The notes beneath the pieces are model-generated. The model worked only from the letters and a program-made list of their open reading frames with translations. It did not search any database and had not been told where the DNA came from. A program made the translations under genes and the position numbers. From JAKFYM01 sp964416595 (GTDB taxonomy: Bacteria > Bdellovibrionota > UBA1018 > CAIPTA01), in contig CAYQES010000006.1 in assembly GCA_964416595.1 (NCBI GenBank), positions 1 to 64,000 on the forward strand: 64,000 nt of DNA, read 5' to 3'. Shown one piece after another: positions 25,414 to 33,586 of this stretch (its first letter is position 1; every line of letters begins with the position of its first letter).

Positions 25414-26400
25414 ATGCAGCTTTTTTCCTGGGATCGCCAATTCTTGCATCGTGTTTGTCTGTTGGCTGCGGCTGCGCATACGCCTCCCAAAAATCTGGGC
25501 CGGCGCTTAGAGCCTTTGTGGGGGGCGCTGTTGGCGTGTGGAGAAGAAGAAGTGGCTAGCGCTATTTTTCTTCCTGGAGATCCTGTGGATGCGGTGGCGC
25601 GTCTCAAAACTCCTGCACCCGCAGAGGCCACTCTTTATCTTACTCTGGAGCCCAATGCCCGCTTTGATCGTTTGCCTCCTGTTACAGAATCCATACGGCG
25701 TTTGGGTGTGAAACGCGTGGTGATTGGCATGTTGGATCCTGCCCAAAGAATTCGGGGCGAGGGCAAAAGCACCCTAGAGCGCATGGGCATTGAGGTGGTG
25801 GTGGCTGATGGGGAAGAAGCGCGCCTTGCCCAAGAATTATTGGAAGATTATGAAAAATGGCTGAATAAAGGCCTTGCGGTTCTTAGGGCCCGTGTAGAAC
25901 TAAAAACTGTGCCTAGTGGCAGTTTGAATTTACAAGTGGCCACAGAGGGAAAGGGTAAAAAAGCTGATGCGGTGCTGTACCGAGCAGGGAAAGTGGCAGA
26001 AGCTGTTGGTGCATGGCAGGTGGTACTGGACCCAGAATCCAAAGAGCGGCCCGCTGACAATCGCATTTTATACCAGCCCACAGAATCTGCGGGCGTCCGG
26101 GCGCTTCCTTTTTTGAATGGGGAGCCGGATCTTGGAGCCTTGCTTCGTGATTTGGCATCCCTAGGAATTTTGTCCGTGGAACTTGGGGCCGATCCCCTTT
26201 TGTTCCGTCAAGCCTTACGTTCTGGACTAGTGGATTCTGTGCTGGCCCAATTTCCCGAAAGTGCCGGTGGCCGTGCCCTTTCGTTAGTAGAAAAAGTGCA
26301 GCTGTTTGAGGGCGGCGATCCCATGGATTTAAGATTGGGTGGAGCCCGTCTTTTGGATGGGGAGAAGCGGTACTTGGAAGCCCGCGTGGAGCTATGCTAG
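25414..26400 (+). CDS. Degenerate RibD-like protein (deaminase-reductase fold lacking zinc ligands)
   Basis: The 328-aa product aligns along its length with RibD, the riboflavin-pathway deaminase/reductase. TLYLTLEPNARFDRLPPV takes the place of the RibD zinc-site segment T-YVTLEPC-(x)-GRTPPC. VKRVVIGMLDPAQRIRGEGKSTLERMGIEVV matches the following strand and helix. LASLGILSVELGADPLLFRQALRSGLVD matches the reductase-domain signature. But both cysteines are replaced (Asn and Val), and the HAE motif position reads GDPVDAVARL, so the catalytic zinc site is gone. The protein is therefore probably a non-deaminating paralogue. It is embedded between E1 beta (2-base gap) and a zinc-ribbon gene. Its role there is unknown; flavin, NADPH or RNA binding are guesses. 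Confidence 0.72.
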   Translation: MQLFSWDRQFLHRVCLLAAAAHTPPKNLGRRLEPLWGALLACGEEEVASAIFLPGDPVDAVARLKTPAPAEATLYLTLEPNARFDRLPPVTESIRRLGVKRVVIGMLDPAQRIRGEGKSTLERMGIEVVVADGEEARLAQELLEDYEKWLNKGLAVLRARVELKTVPSGSLNLQVATEGKGKKADAVLYRAGKVAEAVGAWQVVLDPESKERPADNRILYQPTESAGVRALPFLNGEPDLGALLRDLASLGILSVELGADPLLFRQALRSGLVDSVLAQFPESAGGRALSLVEKVQLFEGGDPMDLRLGGARLLDGEKRYLEARVELC

Positions 26401-26409
26401 GATTTTTTT

Positions 26410-26604
26410 ATGGCGGAATTACCTAAGCACCCTTTGGAACGAAAAACTTCTTGTCCTATTTGCAGTGAAGGTTTCAAAACGATTCCTTTGCGCCGTGGCG
26501 CCTCGCCCGACGAGCCCCACAATATTGTGGAACAGCACGTGTGCCCTAAGGGTCACGTATATGTTACAGAAATCGGCTCCGATACTATGTTAGCCGAGTG
26601 GTGA
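26410..26604 (+). CDS. Small zinc-ribbon-like protein
   Basis: The 64-aa product has CPIC at ~15-18 and CPKGH at ~45-49, a likely four-ligand zinc site. It is otherwise unremarkable, ending in MLAEW. AGGA eight bases before the ATG and the tight position in the operon (9 bases after the RibD-like stop) support that it is real. No family is recognised. It may be a regulator or a metallochaperone-like partner of the surrounding lipoate and dehydrogenase genes. Confidence 0.72.
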   Translation: MAELPKHPLERKTSCPICSEGFKTIPLRRGASPDEPHNIVEQHVCPKGHVYVTEIGSDTMLAEW

Positions 26605-26687
26605 TCCACCGTTTTTCCGTATAATATTGCCGTGCGTAAAGGACTGAATGCATTGCGTTTTTTAGGGGCGAACGGTAGTGTGCGATT

Positions 26688-27605
26688 ATGTCGGAAAATC
26701 TCCCGAAAAAGCCAAAACCTGAGTGGCTGAAAGTTCGTGCGCCGGGCGGAGAGAATTACCTAAAAATCAAAGAAATGTTGAAAGAGCGGCGTTTGGCTAC
26801 CGTTTGCGAAGAAGCCCATTGCCCGAATATCGGGGAATGCTGGGGCGGCGGCACTGCCACTATCATGGTGATGGGAGATACGTGCACCCGCGGCTGCCGG
26901 TTCTGCAATGTGAAAACTGCCAAATTTCCTGGCGCCTTAGATCCAGAAGAGCCCGAGAATGTGGCCCGTTCTTTAAAAGACATGAAACTCGAATACGTTG
27001 TGGTGACCACCGTGGACCGGGATGATCTTCCAGATCAGGGCGCAGCGCACTTTGCTCGCATTATCGAGGAAGTAAAAAAAGCCAACCCCCATCTACGCAT
27101 CGAAACTTTGGCGGGGGATTTCCAGGGTAAAGAAGATTTGTTGCGGATACTCTTGGACTCCAAGGGCATCGATGTGTTTGCTCACAATATGGAAACCGTG
27201 GAGCGTTTGACTCCGCAAGTGCGGGATCGCCGGGCCAATTACCGGCAATCTTTAGCAGTGCTTGCGGCGGCCAAAAAAATTCGGCCCGAGCTTGTGACCA
27301 AAACTTCGCTCATGGTTGGTTTAGGTGAAACACCCGCAGAGGTGGAACAAGTGATGAAAGATTGTTTGGCGGCGGGGGTGGAAATTTTTACTCTCGGGCA
27401 ATACTTGCAGCCTTCCTCTTGGCACCTGCCCGTGGTGGAATATGTGAATCCTGAGCAGTTTAAGGCTTATGAACAATTAGGTTTGAAAATGGGATTTAAG
27501 TATGTGGCCAGCGGACCACTCGTGCGCAGCTCTTACAAGGCCGGAGAATTTTTTATCCAAGCATTTCTGCAAGAACGCGAAAAGGAGACAACAAAATGGA
27601 CTTGA
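26688..27605 (+). CDS. lipA: Lipoyl synthase
   Basis: This radical-SAM enzyme inserts two sulphurs into protein-bound octanoyl groups to make lipoyl. The 305-aa protein has both iron-sulphur sets. The auxiliary-cluster cysteines are 40, 45 and 51 (CEEAHCPNIGEC). The radical-SAM CxxxCxxC is at 66, 70 and 73 (CTRGCRFC). The LipA-specific RSSY is near the C-terminus (VRSSYKAGEFF). Its stop overlaps the E2 start by ten bases, so the sulphur-insertion enzyme is co-translated with its lipoylated client. A short 83-base gap precedes it, with a TATAAT at ~26620 that might act as an internal promoter. Confidence 0.97.
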   Translation: MSENLPKKPKPEWLKVRAPGGENYLKIKEMLKERRLATVCEEAHCPNIGECWGGGTATIMVMGDTCTRGCRFCNVKTAKFPGALDPEEPENVARSLKDMKLEYVVVTTVDRDDLPDQGAAHFARIIEEVKKANPHLRIETLAGDFQGKEDLLRILLDSKGIDVFAHNMETVERLTPQVRDRRANYRQSLAVLAAAKKIRPELVTKTSLMVGLGETPAEVEQVMKDCLAAGVEIFTLGQYLQPSSWHLPVVEYVNPEQFKAYEQLGLKMGFKYVASGPLVRSSYKAGEFFIQAFLQEREKETTKWT

Positions 27606-28858
27606 AGCTTCCCGATTTGGGCGAAGGCGTGATGGAAGGTGAAATCGTAAAGTGGCATGTGAAACCGGGGGATCTCGTACAAGAAGACCAAGTGGTTTTA
27701 GAAATCATGACCGACAAGGCCACCGTGGAAATTCCCACCAAATTCACGGGCAAAGTTGCTTCCCTCGAATTCAAGGAAGGCGAGATCGCGAAAGTGGGCG
27801 CTGTGATGATGCGTTTGGAGGGCAGTACCTCCGCCGCTAAATCTGCCAGTGCGCCGGCACCTGCCACAAAACCTGCAGCCCCTGCGCCTTCTGCTGCCAA
27901 AGCTGCGGCCCCTGTAGCTCCTGTGGCCCGGCCTGCACCCGCACCCGCCGCCCGCGGCGTGGTAAACACCGATCCCCAAGCTGCTCCTGCCGTGAGGCAG
28001 TTGGCCCGAGAAAGATCTATCGATTTAACTACCGTGAGAGGTAGCGGACCCAATGGTCGCATTTTATTGGCTGATCTAGAGGGTGGTGGTGGCATGAGTC
28101 GCTCCTTTTCTTCTGGCGGTGTAAGAGGAAGCCGGGAAGAAAATCGGGTGCCCGTGCGGGGACTACGCCGCAAGATCATCGAGAAAATGGCCATTTCCAA
28201 ACGCACCGCTGCTCACTTCACCTATGTGGAAGAGTGCGATGTAACGGAACTCGTGGATTTCCGCGCAAAACTTAAATCAAAAGCGGAAAGCCTTGGCACC
28301 AAGATTACGTTCATGCCTTTCATCGCGAAGGCCGCAGTGATCGCTTTAAAAGAATTTCCAGATCTAAATGCCACTCTCCTAGAAGAGAACGGTCAGCCAA
28401 CAGAAATTATTTATAAAAAATACTATAACATCGGTATGGCTGTGGACACCGAAGACGGCCTCACCGTGCCTGTATTAAAAGACGTAGATAGTAAAGGAAT
28501 CTGGGAACTCTCCCAGGAAATCGTGCAGCTTTCGCAAAAAGCCAGGGACAAAAAACTTGCAACCTCGGATCTCCAGGAAGGTACGTTTACGATCACCAAT
28601 GCGGGTACTATCGGTGGGCTATTGGCCACTCCGATCATCAATTATCCCGAAGTGGCCATTATGGGCGTGCACCAAATCAAAAAACGCCCCGTAGTGATAG
28701 GCAGTGAAATCAAGATCCGGGATATCATGTATCTCTCCGTTTCCCTCGATCACCGGGTGGTAGATGGCGCCGTGGCCGCCCGTTTCATGAATCGGGTGGT
28801 GGGCCTGTTGCAAGACCCTAAAACTCTCCTTATGGAGCTCATGGGCGAAGGATTTTAA
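27596..28858 (+). CDS. Dihydrolipoamide acyltransferase (E2 of a 2-oxoacid dehydrogenase)
   Basis: The E2 core moves the acyl group from E1 to CoA. An N-terminal lipoyl domain carries the modified Lys41 (EIMTDKATVEIP). An Ala/Pro-rich flexible linker (~85-118) follows, then a peripheral subunit-binding domain (AAPAVRQLARERSIDL...GPNGRILLADLE). The catalytic domain ends with the HRVVDG active site near residue 387 (SLDHRVVDGAVAARF). The 420-aa length with one lipoyl domain is normal. It overlaps lipA and precedes E3 by 16 bases. It assembles with E1 and E3 in the cytoplasm and is the probable main target of the LipA and LipB encoded beside it. Confidence 0.95.
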   Translation: MDLKLPDLGEGVMEGEIVKWHVKPGDLVQEDQVVLEIMTDKATVEIPTKFTGKVASLEFKEGEIAKVGAVMMRLEGSTSAAKSASAPAPATKPAAPAPSAAKAAAPVAPVARPAPAPAARGVVNTDPQAAPAVRQLARERSIDLTTVRGSGPNGRILLADLEGGGGMSRSFSSGGVRGSREENRVPVRGLRRKIIEKMAISKRTAAHFTYVEECDVTELVDFRAKLKSKAESLGTKITFMPFIAKAAVIALKEFPDLNATLLEENGQPTEIIYKKYYNIGMAVDTEDGLTVPVLKDVDSKGIWELSQEIVQLSQKARDKKLATSDLQEGTFTITNAGTIGGLLATPIINYPEVAIMGVHQIKKRPVVIGSEIKIRDIMYLSVSLDHRVVDGAVAARFMNRVVGLLQDPKTLLMELMGEGF

Positions 28859-28874
28859 GAAAGGAAATTTTAAG

Positions 28875-30290
28875 ATGCCAGAAAAGAAAAAATTTGATGC
28901 CATCGTGGTAGGCGCCGGACCCGGCGGCTACCCGTGCGCGATCCGTTTGGCTCAGCTTGGAAAAAAGGTGGCCATCATCGAAAAGGAATATGTGGGCGGC
29001 GTTTGTTTAAACGTGGGTTGCATTCCTTCCAAGGCCTTGATCAAGGCCTCTAGCACTTTCGAGAAAATGCAAAAAGCTGATGGCATGGGCTTTAAAGTAA
29101 AAGGCGTAGAGGTAGATTTTAAGGGTTTACAAGAGTGGAAACAGAGTGTGGTTACAAAGCTTACAGGCGGCGTTTCCCAACTGTTAAAAGGAAATAAAGT
29201 AGAACTATTTAAGGGTGAAGCTACTTTTGTGACGAAGAATGAGCTTAGCGTGAAATCTTCCGAAGGTGTGCAAGTGCTCAACGCTGACCATATCGTGGTG
29301 GCCGTGGGTTCTTCCCCCATTGAGTTACCTACCTTTAAATTCGACGAAAAAAATATTTTGTCGTCCACAGGGGCTTTGGCTATCGATAAGGCGGTGAGTT
29401 CTGCCATTGTGGTGGGCGCGGGCTACATTGGCCTCGAGATTGGCACTTATTTGGCGAAGCTCGGCACTTCCGTTACTTTGCTCGAACAAGCCCCACGTCT
29501 CCTTTCTTCCTATGATCCTGATGTGGGAAAAGTAGTGGAACGGAACTTAAAAAAACGGAATGTAAATTTAATCACCAATGCTTCTGCCAAATCCGTGAAG
29601 GAAAAAGGCGGGCTCATGCATTTAGAAGTGGAAGTAGAAGGCAAAACTCAAGTGCTGCAAGCGGAGAAAATTTTAGTCACCGTGGGCCGCCGACCCAATT
29701 CCATGCCCGGTTTAGAAAAAGTGGGTGTGGCTATGGAAAAGGGTTTCATTAAAGTGAACGAATGCTTGCAAACCAATGTGCCGGGCATTTACGCAATTGG
29801 CGATGTGGCGGGGCAACCGATGCTAGCTCACAAGGCCACCAAAGAAGGTTTGGTTGTGGCCGATGTGATTGCTGGAAAAAAAGGCGCAAAATACGACGTG
29901 AAAGCCATGCCGGCCGTGATTTTTTGCGAGCCCGAAGTGGCTACAGTGGGTTTATCGGAAACGGAAGCTAAAGCCAAAGGCATCCAAACTTTTGCAGGAT
30001 CCTTTCCGTTCGGTGCCCTCGGAAAAGCCATCGCCATGGGCGAAACGGAAGGTTTCACGAAGCTCATTGGCGACAAAAAAACTGGCCGCTTGATCGGCGC
30101 GGCCATCGTGGGCCCTGAAGCTTCCACCATGATTGCCGAAATGGCTTTGGCCATCGAGGCAGGTTTGCAGTTGGAAGATATTGCCCTCACCGTGCATGCG
30201 CACCCTACTTTGGGTGAGGCCACTATGGAAGCGGCGGAAGTGGCTTTGGGCCACGCGATTCACATGCTGAATAAGCCCGTAGGTCACTAG
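28875..30290 (+). CDS. lpdA: Dihydrolipoyl dehydrogenase (E3)
   Basis: The FAD flavoenzyme reoxidises dihydrolipoamide with NAD+. It has the N-terminal FAD-binding GAGPGGYPCAIR, the redox disulphide Cys44/Cys49 (GGVCLNVGCIPSK), an NAD-binding GAGYIGLEIGTYL, the central YAIGDVAGQPMLAHKA segment and the C-terminal HAHPTLGEA with the catalytic His. At 471 aa it is standard. The ribosome binding site AAAGGAA sits between two copies of TTTTAAGA. The gene is the eighth member here of the lipoate/2-oxoacid dehydrogenase operon order E1a-E1b-ribD-like-Zn-lipA-E2-E3-lipB. Confidence 0.97.
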   Translation: MPEKKKFDAIVVGAGPGGYPCAIRLAQLGKKVAIIEKEYVGGVCLNVGCIPSKALIKASSTFEKMQKADGMGFKVKGVEVDFKGLQEWKQSVVTKLTGGVSQLLKGNKVELFKGEATFVTKNELSVKSSEGVQVLNADHIVVAVGSSPIELPTFKFDEKNILSSTGALAIDKAVSSAIVVGAGYIGLEIGTYLAKLGTSVTLLEQAPRLLSSYDPDVGKVVERNLKKRNVNLITNASAKSVKEKGGLMHLEVEVEGKTQVLQAEKILVTVGRRPNSMPGLEKVGVAMEKGFIKVNECLQTNVPGIYAIGDVAGQPMLAHKATKEGLVVADVIAGKKGAKYDVKAMPAVIFCEPEVATVGLSETEAKAKGIQTFAGSFPFGALGKAIAMGETEGFTKLIGDKKTGRLIGAAIVGPEASTMIAEMALAIEAGLQLEDIALTVHAHPTLGEATMEAAEVALGHAIHMLNKPVGH

Positions 30291-30293
30291 GTT

Positions 30294-30947
30294 GTGGAGA
30301 TCCAACGCTTAGGCCTCGTGGAATATAAAGATGCTTGGGAGCTACAGATGGAGCTCCTAGGTGCCCGGGCTGAAAGTAAGATCTCTGATACTTTGCTGGT
30401 AGTAGAACACCCACCGGTATTCACTTTAGGTAGAAAAACTCCCGGCGTGCGAGAAGAAAATGATTTGCCCCAAGCTTTGGGCGGCATTCCTGTTTTTGCA
30501 GTGGAGCGGGGCGGAGAAGCCACCTACCACGGACCCGGCCAAGCCGTGCTCTATCCCATTTTTCAATTAGATTTGTTGCGTACGGGCCCGCGAAAATTTT
30601 TGCGCATGATGGAAGATGCGATCGTGGCGGTGCTAGCAAATTACGGAGTTGAGAGCCACTGGGTAGAAGGAAAAACAGGGGTGTGGCTTGCCGATAAAAA
30701 CGGGCGGGAGCGCAAAATTGCCTCGTTGGGAATCGCTGTGCGCCGGAGTGTGAGTTACCATGGCCTCGCATTGAACGTGAACAATGATCTTGAACCCTTT
30801 CGTTTGATCCAGCCCTGCGGGTTTCAACCGGAAGTGATGACAAGTATGAGCGAGATTCTTGAGCGAAAATTAGATCTACGCGAGGTGCAAGATCGTTTGG
30901 TGCAAGAAGTAGCCGCGCGTTTTCAAAGCCTAAAGGCAAACGCATGA
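30294..30947 (+). CDS. lipB: Octanoyl-[acyl-carrier-protein]:protein octanoyltransferase
   Basis: LipB moves octanoate from ACP onto the lipoyl domain lysine, providing LipA's substrate. The conserved RGGEATYHGPGQ (~72-83) is intact. KIASLGI carries the catalytic Lys, and a PCG motif near residue 175 carries the catalytic Cys. The 217-aa length is normal. The start is GTG at 30294, three bases after the E3 stop. The stop overlaps the sfsA start (ATGA). Having lipA and lipB in the operon of their client enzyme is functionally coherent. Confidence 0.96.
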   Translation: MEIQRLGLVEYKDAWELQMELLGARAESKISDTLLVVEHPPVFTLGRKTPGVREENDLPQALGGIPVFAVERGGEATYHGPGQAVLYPIFQLDLLRTGPRKFLRMMEDAIVAVLANYGVESHWVEGKTGVWLADKNGRERKIASLGIAVRRSVSYHGLALNVNNDLEPFRLIQPCGFQPEVMTSMSEILERKLDLREVQDRLVQEVAARFQSLKANA

Positions 30948-31636
30948 TTTTTTCTTTTCCCTTAGTAAAAGCCAAATTATTACGACGAGAAAAACGTTTT
31001 CTTTCTTATTGCCGCTTGACCGGTGGCCAAGAGGTGGTAGCCCATTGCCCAAACTCTGGCTCCATGAAAGGCAACCAAGAGCCCGATAGCCCCGTGTGGC
31101 TCATGGATTTTGGTGCAGATCATGGAGATCAGGGCCGAAAATTACGCTACAAATGGGTGATGGTGGAAAGCCAGAACCAGCGGGTGGTGATTGATACCAA
31201 TTGCGCTAACGGCATTGTGGCGGAAGCTTTACGAGAAGGAAAAATCCCGGAGCTTCCTGGAGAATTTCAGGCAGAAAAGAAAGTTGGCGCGTCCCGTTTG
31301 GATTTTTATTTTCCTGACTCCGAAACCTATATGGAAGTAAAATCCGTGAGTATGGGGAATGGCAAGAATAGCGCTTTTCCCGATGCGGTAACCGAGCGGG
31401 GCCAAAAACATTTACGGGAACTCATGGCTTTAAAAAAGGCTGGGAAAAGAGCCGTATTATTTTTTCTGATCACTCGGGAAGGCAGTTTATCCATGAGCCC
31501 GGCCAAGGAAATAGACCCTGAGTATGCGCGCTTGCTACAGGAAGCAATTGATACGGGAGTAGAAGTTTTGGTCTATGGCATGAAGTTTGGAGAAAATTCT
31601 TTGTCCGTGGGGAAAAAAGGAAAATTACTACTGTGA
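30944..31636 (+). CDS. sfsA: SfsA family protein (sugar fermentation stimulation protein homologue)
   Basis: The 230-aa product matches the SfsA family: an N-terminal OB-like region with LRREKRFLSY, the HCPNSGSM motif, and a nuclease-like domain with YMEVKSVSM and FPDAVTERGQKHL. The acidic and Lys pattern (D-ExK) resembles PD-(D/E)xK nucleases, and members are reported to bind DNA. The actual function remains unsettled. The start overlaps lipB (ATGA) with AAAGG upstream. Its own stop overlaps the polyprenyl synthase GTG, so all three are coupled. Confidence 0.93.
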   Translation: MIFSFPLVKAKLLRREKRFLSYCRLTGGQEVVAHCPNSGSMKGNQEPDSPVWLMDFGADHGDQGRKLRYKWVMVESQNQRVVIDTNCANGIVAEALREGKIPELPGEFQAEKKVGASRLDFYFPDSETYMEVKSVSMGNGKNSAFPDAVTERGQKHLRELMALKKAGKRAVLFFLITREGSLSMSPAKEIDPEYARLLQEAIDTGVEVLVYGMKFGENSLSVGKKGKLLL

Positions 31637-32634
31637 AAATGGACCAAGAAAAATTAACGCTTTTGCAGCAAGCCTTCTTGGATTCTCAGGAAAAGTTTCT
31701 GGCTTCTAGTCCTATGCGAGAAATGCTGCAGTACCATTTTTCCTCTGGGGGAAAACGCCTGCGACCGTGGCTTGTGTATGCGGCGGCGGAGGCTTACGGG
31801 AAGAAAAAAGGTTCGGCTATTTCTTTACAAATTTGCACTCCCTATGCCCTCGCCGTGGAGCTCATTCACAATGCCACTTTGATCCATGATGATATCCAGG
31901 ATGGGGATGAAAGCCGCCGGGGCCAAGAAACTCTTTGGGTAAAATATTCCGTGGCCCAAGCCATCAACTGTGGCGACGCTTGGTTTTTTATTCCCCAGCT
32001 TTTAGTACAAGAAGCAAATTATGCCTCTGAATTAAAACTTTCGCTTTTGCATTTATTGCAGGCAAAAACTTTGGCGGTGATTGATGGCCAAAGCCAAGAG
32101 TTTTTATTAAAAGAAAAATTTTCCGCCGGGGAAGATATTACCGTTACCCAATATTTACGCATGGTAGAGGGAAAAACTTCGGCTCTTTTTTCCATGCCGC
32201 TTTTAGGAGGCGCCCAGATCGCAGGTGCCAGTGCTTTAGAACAAAAAGCTTTGGAACAATCGGCTTTGCACTTAGGACGCGCCTTTCAAATCCAGGATGA
32301 CCTCTTGGATCTTTGGGGCAATAAAGGCCGCGGGCAGCAGGGCAGTGATATTGCTGAAGGAAAACTTTCGTATCCTTTGGTGTTGCTCCTCCAACATTTA
32401 GGAAGAAATTCCCAGCAGCGCAGCCAGGTGGAAAAAATCATTCAGGCACCTAGGGAAAAAACTTCCGCCGAAGAGATCGCTTCCGTGATTACTCTGATGG
32501 AAAAAGAAGGCATCAAAGAAGAAGCCCGTAAAGATTTCCAGCAGCAACTTGCCCAGGCCCGCACTTCTTCATTTTGGGAAGAGGTGGTGGAGGGATTGGG
32601 TGGATGGCTGGAAGAGCAGGTAAAAGAATTTTAG
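31633..32634 (+). CDS. ispA: Polyprenyl (farnesyl/geranylgeranyl) diphosphate synthase
   Basis: This trans-isoprenyl diphosphate synthase condenses IPP with allylic diphosphates. It has GGKRLRPWL, the first aspartate-rich motif in HDDIQDGDESRRG (~84-96) and the second in FQIQDDLLD (~217-225). At 333 aa it is a little longer than E. coli IspA because of extra C-terminal helices. The chain length cannot be told reliably. The residues before the first motif (LIHNATLIHDD) suggest a short-chain product. Translation starts at GTG, overlapping the sfsA stop. It is the last gene of the operon and converges on the GGDEF gene. Confidence 0.88.
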   Translation: MKMDQEKLTLLQQAFLDSQEKFLASSPMREMLQYHFSSGGKRLRPWLVYAAAEAYGKKKGSAISLQICTPYALAVELIHNATLIHDDIQDGDESRRGQETLWVKYSVAQAINCGDAWFFIPQLLVQEANYASELKLSLLHLLQAKTLAVIDGQSQEFLLKEKFSAGEDITVTQYLRMVEGKTSALFSMPLLGGAQIAGASALEQKALEQSALHLGRAFQIQDDLLDLWGNKGRGQQGSDIAEGKLSYPLVLLLQHLGRNSQQRSQVEKIIQAPREKTSAEEIASVITLMEKEGIKEEARKDFQQQLAQARTSSFWEEVVEGLGGWLEEQVKEF

Positions 32635-32647
32635 CTAGTGCTATCGC

Positions 32648-33586
32648 TCACTCCGCAACAGTCACCCGGTTCTTGCCCGCATGTTTCGAATCATAGAGGG
32701 CTTTATCTGCAGCTTTATAGACGGCCGTTGAATCCGCATATTCTTTTTTCACGGTGGCAACTCCCATGCTTACTGTCACGGGGATTTTCTGGCCTTCATA
32801 CATAAACGCATGAGCTTCGATGCGTTTACGAATTCGCTCGGCAACTTCTGCGGCCTGTTCGATCCCTGAGTTGGTGAGTACTACGATGAATTCCTCGCCT
32901 CCGTAGCGGCCCGCCAGATCCCGCTCCCTTAAGCCTGAAGCCTTTACTTGTTGGCCTAATTCCGCAAGCACATGATCGCCCCCGTCATGGCCGTAGGTAT
33001 CGTTCACCTTTTTGAAATTGTCGATGTCGAAAAGGATCACTGACAGATTGGAGTGCAAGGCTTTGGCCCGCTTGCATTCTACTTCCAATACTTCACTGAT
33101 GTATTTGCGGTTGTAGAGGCCTGTGAGTTTATCCATATAGGCCGCATTGGTGAGGTTAATGTGGTAGAGGGTTTCTAGTTGGCCGGCGGGCAAATATTTT
33201 AAAACTGTGCTGCCCACTTTGATCATGTCTTCTTTTTCGAGGGCTCGTTTCTCGGAACCGATGTTTTGATCGTTCACGAAGGTGCCGTTCCGGGAGCCGA
33301 GATCTTCGAGAAACATTTTTTCGCCCTCCGCGGTGATTTGGGCGTGCTGGCGGCTCACGTTGGCGTCTTCCACTTGAATCTCTACGGATTTATCTCGGCC
33401 TAAAAGATATTTGGACGCGCCTTTTAAGGAGTATTTTTTACCCTGCAGGCTGCCGCGGATCACGATCAGCATCGGATCTGTGGCTTTGGCCAATTCCAAA
33501 TCGATTTTCAGGGTGTCCGTAGCGGGATTGAGGACTCGGGTTACGTCACCTTCTCCGGACTTCGGTGGCTTTTTTTCGCTTGGCAT
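32648..33586 (-). CDS. FHA-GGDEF diguanylate cyclase
   Basis: An N-terminal FHA domain (~40-115) has the phosphothreonine-binding pattern LGR...SRQHAQI...LGSRNGTFVND. A GGDEF domain follows. Its active site is GGEEF (~225), with the DNFKKVNDTYGHDGGD metal/substrate loop and an intact RxxD inhibitory site (RERD) five residues upstream. It should make c-di-GMP in the cytoplasm, under control of a phosphorylated partner, with product inhibition. No signal peptide. The start is uncertain: the ATG at 33586 or a TTG at 33622 with AAGGA upstream; both overlap the 3' end of the upstream ureohydrolase gene. Two PilZ proteins nearby (36456, 41450) are candidate receivers of its signal. Confidence 0.92.
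   Translation of the reverse strand: MPSEKKPPKSGEGDVTRVLNPATDTLKIDLELAKATDPMLIVIRGSLQGKKYSLKGASKYLLGRDKSVEIQVEDANVSRQHAQITAEGEKMFLEDLGSRNGTFVNDQNIGSEKRALEKEDMIKVGSTVLKYLPAGQLETLYHINLTNAAYMDKLTGLYNRKYISEVLEVECKRAKALHSNLSVILFDIDNFKKVNDTYGHDGGDHVLAELGQQVKASGLRERDLAGRYGGEEFIVVLTNSGIEQAAEVAERIRKRIEAHAFMYEGQKIPVTVSMGVATVKKEYADSTAVYKAADKALYDSKHAGKNRVTVAE

Noticed and set aside
30421..30975. 184-aa minus-strand open frame opposite lipB
   Set aside because: It is a shadow of lipB, which has all catalytic motifs and operon context.
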